Positions 40,720-49,422 of a stretch of 64,000 nucleotides of DNA are shown piece by piece. This stretch comes from an uncultured Craurococcus sp. (GTDB lineage Bacteria; Pseudomonadota; Alphaproteobacteria; Acetobacterales; Acetobacteraceae). Numbering within the stretch: position 1 is the stretch's first letter; each line of letters opens with the position of its first letter. The notes beneath the pieces were generated by a model. It had not been told where the DNA came from, did no database searches, and worked only from the letters and a program-made list of their open reading frames with translations. The position numbers were made by a program, and so were the translations under genes. The stretch lies in contig CADCTD010000093.1 of assembly GCA_902805545.1 (NCBI GenBank), positions 88,986 to 152,985 on the forward strand, written 5' to 3'.

Positions 40720-41622
40720 ATGCGCCTGGCAAGCTTCGAGGCCGATGGCGCGGGGCTGATCGGCGCCGTGCTCGGGGATGCGGTGGTGCCCCTGCAGCCC
40801 GCGCTCGATGCCGCCCGCGCCGCCGCCGGCCAGGCGCCGGAGCGGCTGCCCGGGACGATGCTCGGCCTGCTCGCGGCGGGCGAGGCGGCGCTGGTCGCCG
40901 CCGGCCGGGCGCTCGCCTTCGCGGCCCGGCCGGAGAACGCCGCATTGCGCCGGCCGCTGGCATCGGTCGCGCTCCGCGCCCCGCTGCTGCCCGGCAAGGT
41001 CATCGGCGTCGGCCGCAACTACGCCGGGCATGCGAAGGAGGTCGGCGGCCCCGCCCTTGCCGCGCCGCGGCTCTTCCTGAAGCCCACCTCCTCGGTCTGC
41101 GGCCCAGGCGCCGTGGTGGGCATCCCGCCCGCCGTCACCAAGCCAGACTGGGAGGTGGAGCTCGGCGTCGTCATCGGCCGCGCCGCCTGGCAGGTCGGCG
41201 AGGGCACGGCGCTCGACCATGTCGCCGGGTACACCGTGCTGAACGACCTCTCAGCCCGCGAATTCCAGTTCGACCAGCCGCTGCCGATGACCAGCTTCGC
41301 CAAGGGGCTGGACGGCTTCTGCCCGCTTGGCCCCTGGCTTGTCACCGCCGAGGAGGTGGGCGAGCCCTGGCAGCTCGGCCTGCGCTGCTGGCTGAACGAC
41401 GAGCTGGTGCAGGAGGGCAATACGCGGGACCTGATCTTCAGCGTCGCCGCGCTCATTGCCCATGTCTCGCGCTTCATGGCGCTGCAGCCGGGCGACGTGA
41501 TCGCCACCGGCACGCCCGCCGGCTCGGGGCATTTCCGCTCGCCGCCGCGCTACCTCCGCCCGGGCGACCGGATGCGGCTGGAGGTCGAGCGGGTCGGCGT
41601 GCTGGAGCATGGCATCGGCTAG
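40720..41622 (+). CDS. Fumarylacetoacetate hydrolase-family protein
   Basis: 300 residues. The FAH C-terminal domain has the metal ligands in WEVELGVVIG, preceded by VIGVGRNYAGHAKEVG and followed by DLSAREFQFD and the ATGTPAGSGHF motif. Members hydrolyse C-C bonds of beta-diketones or decarboxylate/isomerise homoprotocatechuate-type intermediates. Together with the upstream dioxygenase and downstream Bug protein it suggests a small carboxylate-degradation unit. Confidence 0.88.
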   Translation: MRLASFEADGAGLIGAVLGDAVVPLQPALDAARAAAGQAPERLPGTMLGLLAAGEAALVAAGRALAFAARPENAALRRPLASVALRAPLLPGKVIGVGRNYAGHAKEVGGPALAAPRLFLKPTSSVCGPGAVVGIPPAVTKPDWEVELGVVIGRAAWQVGEGTALDHVAGYTVLNDLSAREFQFDQPLPMTSFAKGLDGFCPLGPWLVTAEEVGEPWQLGLRCWLNDELVQEGNTRDLIFSVAALIAHVSRFMALQPGDVIATGTPAGSGHFRSPPRYLRPGDRMRLEVERVGVLEHGIG

Positions 41623-41649
41623 GCCAAGGGCCGGGGAGGACGGGCGGCA

Positions 41650-42633
41650 ATGAAAGCATGGATCGCGGCCGCGCTGGCGGCGCTTGCCATCGGCGCGGCC
41701 CAGGCCCAGCCGAGGGCGCCGGGCACCGACTACCCCAGCCGTCCGGTGCGGGTCATCGTCGCGCTGGCCCCGGGCGGCAATGCCGACCTCAATGCGCGCC
41801 TGGTCGCGGGCCAGCTCGGCGCGCAGCTCGGCCAGCAATTCCTGGTGGAGAACCGCCCCTCCGGCGGCGGCACCGTGGCGGCCGAGGCCGTCGCCGCCTC
41901 GCCGCCCGACGGCTACACGCTGCTGGTCGGGGCGCTCGGCTCGCACGCGCTGAACATCGGCCTCTACGGCGAGCGCCTCAAGGTCCATCCGCTGACCGGC
42001 CTCGACCACATCACGATCTCCAGCCATTCGGCGATCGCAGTCGCCGTGCATCCCGCCCTGCCGGTGCGGACGCTGGCGGAATTCGCCGCCCTGCTGAAGG
42101 CCAACCCGGGCCGGTACGACTACGGCTCCTCCGGCAACGGCACCACCGGGCATATCGCCGGCGCCATGCTGCTGCAGCTGCTCGGCGTGCAGGCGCAGCA
42201 CGTGCCCTATCGCGGCTCGGCCGCCGCCTTCGCCGACCTCGCCGCCGGGCGGACCGCCTTCCAGGCCGACACCATCTCCTTCCTCGCCGAGCCGCTGAAG
42301 GCCGGCACCGTGCGCGGCCTCGTCATCGCCACCCCCGAGCGCTCCCCGCTCGCCCCCGGCCTGCCGACCAGCGCCGAGGCCGGCCTCGGCGCCTACCAGG
42401 CGACCACCTGGACACCCTGGTCGACGACCCTCGGCACCCCGGCGGCGAACCGGCAGTTCCTGTACGAGCAGGTCGCCCAGGCGCTGCGCGAGCCCACCGT
42501 GCGGGACCGGTTGGTCGGCCTCGGCAACACCATCCCGGAGGGAATGACGCCGGAGCGAACCCGCGCCTTCATCGCCTCCGAGATCGACCGCTGGGTGCCG
42601 ATCGTCCGCGCGACCGGCGCCAGGGTCGATTGA
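41650..42633 (+). CDS. Bug-family (TctC) periplasmic substrate-binding protein
   Basis: 327 residues with a signal peptide (cleavage near AQAQ). Family motifs are YPSRPVRVIVALAPGGNADLNARL, LVENRPSGGGTVAAEAVA and the VPYRGSAAAFADLAAGR loop. Bug proteins bind carboxylates and normally serve tripartite TctAB transporters. TctA and TctB are not in the window, a common situation for expanded Bug families. It is convergent with cysA, ending nine bases before that gene's stop. Confidence 0.9.
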   Translation: MKAWIAAALAALAIGAAQAQPRAPGTDYPSRPVRVIVALAPGGNADLNARLVAGQLGAQLGQQFLVENRPSGGGTVAAEAVAASPPDGYTLLVGALGSHALNIGLYGERLKVHPLTGLDHITISSHSAIAVAVHPALPVRTLAEFAALLKANPGRYDYGSSGNGTTGHIAGAMLLQLLGVQAQHVPYRGSAAAFADLAAGRTAFQADTISFLAEPLKAGTVRGLVIATPERSPLAPGLPTSAEAGLGAYQATTWTPWSTTLGTPAANRQFLYEQVAQALREPTVRDRLVGLGNTIPEGMTPERTRAFIASEIDRWVPIVRATGARVD

Positions 42634-42642
42634 GCGGGTCGG

Positions 42643-43680
42643 TCAAGCGCGGCCCGCGCCATCCTGGCGGGGGAACACCCGTGCCGCGACGACCGTGACC
42701 CGGCATGCCTCCCCCCGCTGCGGCACCCAGCCGGGGGAGGGCACCGCCTCGAGCAGCACCTCCCCGGCCTCGACCGTCAGCCGCACCCCGCGCCCATCCC
42801 GCCGCGCCGCCGCGACCCTCGCCTCGCCCGCCCCCGGCTCCGCCAGCAGGTCGACCGGGCGGAGGAAGGCGATACCCTTCCCCTCCGCCACCCCCTCGAC
42901 GGCGACCGGCGGCAGCGCCGCGAACCAGGCCTGCCCCCCGCGCACCTCGCACTCCACGGGCACCGCATCGCCGAGGAAGCCCGCCACCCCGGCATCCGCC
43001 GGCGCCGCCAGCAGCGCCTCCGGCGTGTCGAACTGCACGACGCGCCCGTCGCGCATCACCGCCACCCGGTCGGCGAGCTCAAGCGCCTCGTCCTGGTCAT
43101 GGGTGACGAAGAGGCTCGTCAGGCCCAGCCGGTCGTGCAGCCCGCGCAGCCAGTGCCGCAGCTCCTTGCGCACCTTGGCATCCAGCGCGCCGAAGGGTTC
43201 GTCGAGCAGCAGAACGCGCGGCTCGATGGCCAGCGCCCGGGCGAGGGCCACCCGCTGCCGCTGCCCGCCCGAAAGCTGGTCCGGGTAGCGCCCGCCCATC
43301 CCCGGCAGCCGCACGAGCGCCAGCAGCTCCTCCACCCGCCGCCCGATCTCGGCGCGCCCTGGCCGCAGCCGACGCGGCTTGATCCTGAGCCCGAAGGCGA
43401 TGTTCTCGAACACCGTCATGTGCCGGAACAGCGCGTAGTTCTGGAAGACGAAGCCGATCCCCCGCTCCCGCGCCGGGACCTGCGCCATGTCCCGCCCGTC
43501 GATCCGCACCTGCCCGGCATCCGGGAATTCGAGCCCGGCCAAGCTCCGCAGCAGCGTCGTCTTCCCGCTCCCCGAGGCCCCAAGCAGCGCGACGAACTCG
43601 CCCGGCCGCAGGGCGAGCTCGACCCCATCCAGCGCCGCTACCCCGCCGTAGCGCAGATGCAAGCCCGTGACCTCGATCAC
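42643..43680 (-). CDS. cysA: Sulfate/thiosulfate ABC importer ATPase
   Basis: 345 residues. Walker A is GASGSGKTT, the signature [15 protein letters not shown], Walker [12 protein letters not shown] and the H-loop [14 protein letters not shown], with a C-terminal TOBE-like regulatory region. The spacer [20 protein letters not shown] is typical of CysA. GTG 43680 overlaps the cysW TGA by four bases, so the ORF that runs further upstream is not the gene. It is the last gene of sbp-cysT-cysW-cysA. Confidence 0.93.
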   Translation of the reverse strand: MIEVTGLHLRYGGVAALDGVELALRPGEFVALLGASGSGKTTLLRSLAGLEFPDAGQVRIDGRDMAQVPARERGIGFVFQNYALFRHMTVFENIAFGLRIKPRRLRPGRAEIGRRVEELLALVRLPGMGGRYPDQLSGGQRQRVALARALAIEPRVLLLDEPFGALDAKVRKELRHWLRGLHDRLGLTSLFVTHDQDEALELADRVAVMRDGRVVQFDTPEALLAAPADAGVAGFLGDAVPVECEVRGGQAWFAALPPVAVEGVAEGKGIAFLRPVDLLAEPGAGEARVAAARRDGRGVRLTVEAGEVLLEAVPSPGWVPQRGEACRVTVVAARVFPRQDGAGRA

Positions 43681-44525
43681 TCCGCCCGCTCCAGCACCGC
43701 CTTGGCGGCGAGCGTCACCAGCGCCAGCAGCGCCAGCAGGCCGGCCACCGCGAAGGCCGCGACGAACTGGTACTCGTTGTAGAGGATCTCGACATGCAGC
43801 GGCATGGTGTTGGTCTCCCCCCTCACATGGCCGGAGACGACCGACACCGCCCCGAACTCCCCCATCGCCCGCGCATTGCACAGCAGCACCCCGGACAGCA
43901 GGGCCCAGCGGATGTTCGGCAGCGTCACATGCCGGAACATCTGCCACCCGTTCGCGCCGAGCGTCGCCGCCGCCTCCTCCTCCGTCCGCCCCTGGTCCTG
44001 CATCAGCGGGATCAGCGTCCGCGCCACGAAGGGGAAGGTGACGAAGATGGTCGCCAGCACCAGCCCCGGCAGGGCGAAGACCACCTGCACGCCCCGCTCC
44101 TCGAGCCAGGGCCCGAGCCAGCCCTGCGCCCCGAAGACCAGCACGTAGACGAGCCCCGAGATCACCGGCGAGACCGAGAAGGGCAGCTCGATCAGCACCG
44201 TCAGCACCCGCTTGCCGGGGAAGTCGAATTTGGCGATCGCCCAGGCCGCCGCCACGCCGCCTACCAGGTTGACCGGCACCGCGATCGCCGCGACCAGCAG
44301 GGTGAGCCGCACCGCCGCCAGCGCATCCGGATCGCCGAGCGCAGCGACGGCCGGCCCCACCCCTCGCCGCAGCGCCTCGGCGAAGACCGCGACCAGCGGC
44401 AGCAGCAGGAACATACCAAGCAGCACCACCGCCAGCAGGCACAGCGCCCAGCGCAGCCAGGCCGGGTCCTCGGTCGGCCGGCGCGGCCGCGCGACGCCCG
44501 GGCGCCCGGGAGCGGAGGCGCTCAC
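43677..44525 (-). CDS. cysW: Sulfate ABC permease CysW
   Basis: 282 residues with six helices from GTG 44525 ([10 protein letters not shown]). It carries the CysW coupling loop [24 protein letters not shown] and the sulfate-permease ending signature [29 protein letters not shown]. The GTGA overlaps on both sides show tight translational coupling with cysT and cysA. Confidence 0.94.
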   Translation of the reverse strand: MSASAPGRPGVARPRRPTEDPAWLRWALCLLAVVLLGMFLLLPLVAVFAEALRRGVGPAVAALGDPDALAAVRLTLLVAAIAVPVNLVGGVAAAWAIAKFDFPGKRVLTVLIELPFSVSPVISGLVYVLVFGAQGWLGPWLEERGVQVVFALPGLVLATIFVTFPFVARTLIPLMQDQGRTEEEAAATLGANGWQMFRHVTLPNIRWALLSGVLLCNARAMGEFGAVSVVSGHVRGETNTMPLHVEILYNEYQFVAAFAVAGLLALLALVTLAAKAVLERAE

Positions 44526-45340
44526 GCCATCCCCCGCCGCAGCCGCCGCTGCATCGCCGCGAAGACCAGCAGGCAGGCGAAGGACAGCAGCAGCATGGCG
44601 AGCCCGAGCGCCGCCGCCCCGGCATAGTCGTACTGCTCGAGCCGGGCGACGATCAGCAGCGGCGCGATCTCGCTCTCCATCGGCCGGTTGCCGGCGATGA
44701 AGATCACGCTGCCATACTCCCCGACGGCCCGGGCGAAGGCGAGCGCCACGCCGGAGACCAGCGCCGGCCCCAGCGCCGGCAGAACCACGCGTCGCCAGGC
44801 CTGCCAGCGCGTCGCACCGAGCACGGCCGCGGCTTCCTCCGCCTCCGGCCCCAGGTCGCGCAGCACCGGCTCCACCATCCGCACGACGAATGGCAGGCCG
44901 ACGAAGGCCAGCGCCACCGCGACGCCGACCGGGGTGAAGGCCACCGTCACCCCCATCGCCGCCAGCGGCGCCCCGAGCCAGCCATTCGGCGCATAGAGCG
45001 CGGTGAGCGCCAGCCCGGCCACCGCCGTCGGCAGGGCGAAGGGCAGGTCGATCGCCGCATCCAGCACCCGTCGCCCGGGGAAGCGGTACCGCACAACCAC
45101 CCAGGCGACGAGCAGCCCGAGCGGCAGGTCGACCAGCGCCGCCACCAGCGCCGCCCCGAAGGAGAGCCTGAGCGCCGCCAGCACCCGCGGCTCGGTGACG
45201 CTCGCCCAGACGCCGGCGAGTCCCAGCTCCCAGGGCCGCAGCACCAGCGCCGACAGCGGCACCAGCACGATCAGCCCCAGCCACAGCCAGGTCACGCCGA
45301 GGGCGAGGCCGAAGCCCGGCAGCGCTGCCCGCCGCCTCAT
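44522..45340 (-). CDS. cysT: Sulfate ABC permease CysT (CysU)
   Basis: 272 residues with six helices. The coupling loop is [25 protein letters not shown] and the signature [28 protein letters not shown] is diagnostic of CysT. ATG 45340 overlaps the binding-protein stop by four bases. With CysW it forms the membrane channel for sulfate or thiosulfate. Confidence 0.94.
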   Translation of the reverse strand: MRRRAALPGFGLALGVTWLWLGLIVLVPLSALVLRPWELGLAGVWASVTEPRVLAALRLSFGAALVAALVDLPLGLLVAWVVVRYRFPGRRVLDAAIDLPFALPTAVAGLALTALYAPNGWLGAPLAAMGVTVAFTPVGVAVALAFVGLPFVVRMVEPVLRDLGPEAEEAAAVLGATRWQAWRRVVLPALGPALVSGVALAFARAVGEYGSVIFIAGNRPMESEIAPLLIVARLEQYDYAGAAALGLAMLLLSFACLLVFAAMQRRLRRGMA

Positions 45341-46359
45341 CGCCCCGGCTGGTACAGCCGGTCGAAGCTGCCCCCATCGGCGAAATGCGCCCGCTGCGCC
45401 TCCGCCCATCCACCAAACTCGGCATCCACCGTCACCAGCGGCAGGTCGGGGAAGGTTGCCCGCGCCGCCGCCAGCGCCGCCCTGTCGCGCGGCCGGTAAT
45501 GGTGCCGCGCCGCCAGCGCCTGCGCCTCGGCCGAGTAGAGATGCTGGAGATAGGCCTCCGCCACCGCCCGCGTCCCGCGCCGCTCCACATTGCGGTCGAC
45601 CACGGCGACCGGCGGCTCGGCGAGGATGGAGAGGCTCGGCACCACGATCTCGAACCCTCCCTCGCCGAATTCGGCGAAGGCGAGATGCGCCTCGTTCTCC
45701 CAGGCGAGCAGCACGTCGCCCTGCGCCCGCTGCACGAAGCTGGTCGTCGACCCGCGCGCGCCCGTATCCAGCACCGGCACGTTGCGCAGCAGCCGCCCGA
45801 GGAACTCCGCCGCCCCCGCATCGCCACCCGCCTGCCGGCGCGCCCAGGCCCAGGCCGCGAGGTAATTCCACCGTGCCCCGCCGGAGGTCTTCGGGTTGGG
45901 CGTGACCACCCCGACCCCGGGCTTCACCAGGTCGCCCCAGTCGCGGATCGCCTTGGGGTTCCCCTTCCGGACGAGGAAGAGGATGGTGCTGGTATAGGGC
46001 GCGCTGTTCTCCGGCAGCCGCTTCTGCCAGTCCCGCCCGATCAGCCCCCGCGCGGCGATCTCGTCGATGTCGTAGGCGAGGGCGAGGGTGACGACATCCG
46101 CCGCCAGCCCGTCGATCACCGCCCGCGCCTGCCGGCCCGACCCGCCATGCGAGGTATTGACCCGCACGGCCTCGCGGGACTTCCCCCGCCAGTGTTCGAC
46201 GAAGGCGGCATTGTAGGCGCGGTAGAACTCCCGCGTCGGGTCGTAGCTGACATTCAGCAGGGGTCCGGAGGCCTGCGCCGCGGCGGGGCGGGCCGATCCG
46301 GGCGCGGCCAGGGCCAGGGAGAGGCCCGGCAGCGCCCGGCGGGCGAGGGGGTGGGACAT
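45337..46359 (-). CDS. sbp: Periplasmic sulfate-binding protein
   Basis: 340 residues with a signal peptide. The sulfate-binding loops are [34 protein letters not shown] and [24 protein letters not shown]. It delivers sulfate to CysTW. ATG 46359 is chosen over 46392 because it starts the signal peptide. It is the first gene of the operon. A minus-strand TTGAAT-N17-TTAATC promoter and an inverted repeat lie just upstream. Confidence 0.93.
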   Translation of the reverse strand: MSHPLARRALPGLSLALAAPGSARPAAAQASGPLLNVSYDPTREFYRAYNAAFVEHWRGKSREAVRVNTSHGGSGRQARAVIDGLAADVVTLALAYDIDEIAARGLIGRDWQKRLPENSAPYTSTILFLVRKGNPKAIRDWGDLVKPGVGVVTPNPKTSGGARWNYLAAWAWARRQAGGDAGAAEFLGRLLRNVPVLDTGARGSTTSFVQRAQGDVLLAWENEAHLAFAEFGEGGFEIVVPSLSILAEPPVAVVDRNVERRGTRAVAEAYLQHLYSAEAQALAARHHYRPRDRAALAAARATFPDLPLVTVDAEFGGWAEAQRAHFADGGSFDRLYQPGR

Positions 46360-46417
46360 GGCGGCCTCCGGTTCCTCTCGGATGACGGCCAAGGATTAAC
46401 AGTCTCTGATCGGATAA

Positions 46418-46494
46418 TTCAACCGGCTTCCGTCGGGTTGAACGTTGCATCGTGACGGAATCATCCTTGCGTCCCGTCGTGCGATGCCCATAAT
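46418..46494. promoter_or_regulatory. Sulfur-regulon intergenic control region
   Basis: TTCAACC (46418-46424) and GGTTGAA (46436-46442) form a 7-bp dyad with an 11-base spacer. It overlaps a minus-strand -35 (TTGAAT) for sbp. On the plus strand TTGCGT (46467-46472), 16 bases and CATAAT (46489-46494) form a promoter toward the dioxygenase gene. The whole stretch is AT-rich for this genome. A CysB/Cbl-like LysR regulator would be the natural candidate, but none is encoded nearby. Confidence 0.45.
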
Positions 46495-46642
46495 GTATAT
46501 CATGAATCGTGGATAATCGCCATGCCCGATATCGGATCGCACGAAGCACAGCGGGGCGTGGGGCCGGGGCACGGGCGAATGCGCTGTCGAGGCTGACGCG
46601 CACCCCCTCCCTTCCGCCCCCTTTGCCCGGATCCACGCCGCC

Positions 46643-47434
46643 ATGCAGATCAACCCGCTCCTCCCTGGCTTCGCCGCGGAGGTTACCGGCCTCGACCTCG
46701 CCGTCCCGCCCAACGCCCTGGCCTTCGAGGTGCTGCACGATGCCTTCCTCGAGCATGCCGTGCTGCTCTTCCGCGGCCAGCGCCTGAGCCCCGCGGCGCA
46801 GTCCGCCTTCGCCGCCGGCCTCGCCGCGGTGGAGGCGCCGCTCCTCGACCGCCGCAGCATGCTGCTGCCGCCCGCGCTCCGCATCGTCGCCGGCATCCCC
46901 GAGGGCGAAGCCCCTCCGGGCGCCGCCTGGCATGCCGACCACACGCATGACGCGGAGCCGAGCCTCGCCTGCCTGGCCCATGCGGATGCTCGATCCTCTG
47001 GCGCCGAGGCGACGGAGATCGCCTTCGCCGACCAGCGCGCCGCGCTCGCGCTCCTGCCGCCCGGCCTCCGCCGCCGCGCCGAGGAGCTCCGCGCGGAGCA
47101 TGCCCATCACGGGCGCCTGGCCGAGCACCCCGTCATCCGCAGCCATCCGGTGACGGGGGAGGGGGCGCTCTTCGTCAACCCGGCCTTCACCCGGCGCATC
47201 CTGAACCTGCCGGCCGGCGAGAGCGACCGGCTGCTCGCCGCCCTCTTCGCCGCCGCGACCGCGCCCTCCGTCACCTGGCGCCATGGCTGGCAGCCGGGCG
47301 ACCTGATCCTGTGGGACAACCGGGCGGTGCTCCACACCGGCGCCCCAGCCGCGGCGCTGCAGCGCGTCCGCATCGAAGGCGACCGTCCCTTGGGCCTCGG
47401 CGCCCTGGAGATGCCCTGGGTCATCGCTGGCTGA
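46643..47434 (+). CDS. TauD-like 2-oxoglutarate dioxygenase divergent from sulfate operon
   Basis: 263 residues. The iron-binding HxD is in GAAWHADHTHDAEPS, the distal histidine in NRAVLHTGAP and the C-terminal 2-oxoglutarate arginine in QRVRIEGDRPLG. The start resembles TauD (INPLLPGFAAEVTGLDLA). Sharing a control region with a sulfate importer suggests it liberates sulfite from taurine or another organosulfonate in sulfur starvation. At 263 residues it is slightly shorter than E. coli TauD (283). Confidence 0.85.
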   Translation: MQINPLLPGFAAEVTGLDLAVPPNALAFEVLHDAFLEHAVLLFRGQRLSPAAQSAFAAGLAAVEAPLLDRRSMLLPPALRIVAGIPEGEAPPGAAWHADHTHDAEPSLACLAHADARSSGAEATEIAFADQRAALALLPPGLRRRAEELRAEHAHHGRLAEHPVIRSHPVTGEGALFVNPAFTRRILNLPAGESDRLLAALFAAATAPSVTWRHGWQPGDLILWDNRAVLHTGAPAAALQRVRIEGDRPLGLGALEMPWVIAG

Positions 47435-47489
47435 CTGCCTGGTGTCCGGCGCTGCTCGCGCAACAGGTCGCCCTGCAACCCGGACCGGT

Positions 47490-47543
47490 CCAGGCCGGGT
47501 TCCGGCCTGGCGGATGGGGTTTGGGGAAGGCAGGGCCTTCCCC
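47490..47543. terminator. Two tandem perfect hairpins between convergent genes
   Basis: CCAGGCCGG/CCGGCCTGG (47490-47498, 47502-47510) and GGGGAAGGC/GCCTTCCCC (47523-47531, 47535-47543) are both 9-bp stems with 3-base loops. They fill the gap between the dioxygenase and the thioesterase gene. Neither has a T-run. They are likely bidirectional transcript ends. Confidence 0.55.
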
Positions 47544-47547
47544 GACG

Positions 47548-47964
47548 CTAGCCTGCGAGCCGCGCCCGGATCTCGTCCGGCATCTCCACCGCCCTGAGCC
47601 CCTGCCCCTCGTCCCTTCCCCAGATGCGCGTCTGCTCGCCCTCGGCGACCAGCGTCCCGTCGTCGAGGAGGAAGCGATGCGCCAGCCGGAAGGACCGCCC
47701 GCCGGAGAAGGCCGGCGGCGCGATCCTGTGTTCCAGCATGTCGCCGAAGCGTGCCGGCGCGCGGAAAGCGCAGCGCAGGTCGACCAGGGGCGAGCCGCGG
47801 AAATGCGGGTCCGCCTCGGCGAGCGCGCGGAAATCCACGCCGCGCGCCCGCGTCATGTCGGTGAAGCCCTCATCCATCCAGCGGATGAAATTGGCATGGA
47901 AGACGATCCGCGCCGGATCGCAATCATTCCAATGAACGAGGAAGCGGCGGGCGAAATCGCTCAC
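47548..47964 (-). CDS. 4-hydroxybenzoyl-CoA-type acyl-CoA thioesterase
   Basis: 138 residues. The hotdog domain has the active-site aspartate in HWNDCDPARIVFHANFIRWMDEGF, the classic 4-hydroxybenzoyl-CoA thioesterase/YbgC motif. It overlaps the thiolase gene by four bases and so belongs to the box region. It probably relieves trapping of CoA as benzoyl-CoA or a downstream acyl-CoA. That role is inference from context. Confidence 0.88.
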   Translation of the reverse strand: MSDFARRFLVHWNDCDPARIVFHANFIRWMDEGFTDMTRARGVDFRALAEADPHFRGSPLVDLRCAFRAPARFGDMLEHRIAPPAFSGGRSFRLAHRFLLDDGTLVAEGEQTRIWGRDEGQGLRAVEMPDEIRARLAG

Positions 47965-49241
47965 CCGACCTCCACCAGCACCGCCATGCCCTGCCCGCCG
48001 CCCGCGCAGGCGCCGGCGATGCCGCGCTTCAGCCCGCGCCGCTTCAGCTCCATCGCCAGCGACAGCACGCAGCGCACGCCGGTCGCCGCCAGTGGATGGC
48101 CGAAGGCGATCGCCCCGCCATTCACGTTGAACCGGTCATGCGACACGCCGAGCGCGCGCCGGACGGCCTCCGCCTGCGCACCGAAGGCCTCGTTGATCTC
48201 GAACAGGTCGATCTCCTCGATGCCGAGCCCGAGCTTCCGCATCAGCGCGATGGCGGCCGGCACCGGGCCGATGCCCATCACCTCCGCCGGCACCCCCGCC
48301 GCCGCGGCGGCGACCACGCGCCCGAGCGGCACCGCCCCGCCTTCCGCCGCCACCTTGCCGGTGGTGACGACCACGGCCGCCGCGCCATCGACGATGGCGC
48401 TGCTGTTGCCCCCCGTCTGCACCCCGCCGAAGACCGGGGAGAGCTTCGCCAGCACCTCGATTGGCGTCGGCCGGATATGGCTGTCGGCCGAGACGGCATC
48501 GACCTTGCGCGGCAGCTTCAGCCGCCGCGGCTTCAGCCCCGGCCCCTCGAAGACGGCCTCGGCGATGGGCGCGATCTCCTCGCCGAGCCGCCCCGCCGCC
48601 TGCGCCTCGAGCGCCCGGGCGAAGCTCGCCGCCGCATAGGCATCCGTCTCCGCACGGTTGATGCCGTGCAGCCGCGCCAGGGTCTCCGCCGTCCCGCCCA
48701 TCGCGGTCGAGCAGCCGGTGTCGTAGAGCGCCTCCCAGAGGAAGTCCTTGAACTCCACCTGCCCGAGCGCGAAGCCGCCGCGCGAGGTATAGCTGGCGAC
48801 CGGCGACCGGCTCATGCTCTCCGTCCCAACGGCGAGCGCCACATCGACCTGGCCCAGGCTCGTCGCCCGCGCCGCCTGCGCGATCGCCTCGAAGCCGGTG
48901 GTGCAGAGGCGATGCACCGCATGCGCCGGCCGGTCATCCGTCATGCCGGCATAGAGGCCGATATGGCGGGCGAAGAAGAGCGCATCGAAGCTCGCCTGGG
49001 TGCAGTTGCCGGCGACGGTGGTGCCGATCCGCTTCGGGTCGATCCCGGCCCGCGCCACCGCCGCCCGCGCCGCATGGATGCCAAGGTCGGTCGGCGAGAT
49101 GGCGGCCAGCGCCCCGTTGAGGTCGGTGAAGGGGGTGCGCGCCCCGCCCGCCAGCACGGCATCGGCGAAGGTCTCGACCATGGCGCCGGCGGCGTAGCGG
49201 CTCCAGTCCGGAGCCTCGGAGACGGAAACGGGAGCGTTCAT
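47961..49241 (-). CDS. Thiolase (acetyl-CoA acyltransferase) of the box cluster
   Basis: 426 residues from ATG 49241, preceded by GGAGG. It shows a nucleophile C113 in HRLCTTGFEAI, the histidine in GGAIAFGHPLAATG and the second cysteine in GACAGGGQGMAVL. It fits a degradative thiolase acting on beta-ketoadipyl-CoA or a similar end product of the box pathway, giving succinyl-CoA and acetyl-CoA. It shares a control region with the benzoate-CoA ligase gene. The specific substrate is inferred. Confidence 0.88.
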   Translation of the reverse strand: MNAPVSVSEAPDWSRYAAGAMVETFADAVLAGGARTPFTDLNGALAAISPTDLGIHAARAAVARAGIDPKRIGTTVAGNCTQASFDALFFARHIGLYAGMTDDRPAHAVHRLCTTGFEAIAQAARATSLGQVDVALAVGTESMSRSPVASYTSRGGFALGQVEFKDFLWEALYDTGCSTAMGGTAETLARLHGINRAETDAYAAASFARALEAQAAGRLGEEIAPIAEAVFEGPGLKPRRLKLPRKVDAVSADSHIRPTPIEVLAKLSPVFGGVQTGGNSSAIVDGAAAVVVTTGKVAAEGGAVPLGRVVAAAAAGVPAEVMGIGPVPAAIALMRKLGLGIEEIDLFEINEAFGAQAEAVRRALGVSHDRFNVNGGAIAFGHPLAATGVRCVLSLAMELKRRGLKRGIAGACAGGGQGMAVLVEVG

Positions 49242-49333
49242 GGCATCGGTCCTCCGGATCATTGTCGTCGGGCGGCACCATCGCATGGGCAACCCGGCAC
49301 CAGGAACCGCCCCCACCGCCGGCATTCCATGCT

Positions 49334-49363
49334 TGCAGCGGCGTTCGCATGCAGGATAGTGCA
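49334..49363. promoter_or_regulatory. TGCA-repeat operator, likely BoxR site, between thiolase and ligase genes
   Basis: TGCA occurs at 49334-49337, 49350-49353 and 49360-49363. The last two are spaced by exactly six bases (GGATAG). TGCA repeats with six-base spacing are the published recognition pattern of the BzdR/BoxR family as I recall it. The site is 60-90 bases before the ligase ATG and about 100-120 bases before the thiolase ATG. BoxR is encoded 7.6 kb away in the same cluster. Confidence 0.6.
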
Positions 49364-49422
49364 GGAAACCGACCCTGGGGAAGCGATATCCTTTCGGTCC
49401 ATAACAATCCGGGAGGACGGAG

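Noticed and set aside
42643..44625. A single 660-residue protein fusing part of CysW with CysA
   Set aside because: The upstream part is the wrong frame of cysW; GTG 43680 with a GTGA overlap gives a normal CysA.
44522..47335. A 937-residue frame running upstream of cysT through the binding-protein and dioxygenase genes
   Set aside because: Only the last 272 codons are CysT-like; the rest is antisense or out-of-frame shadow.
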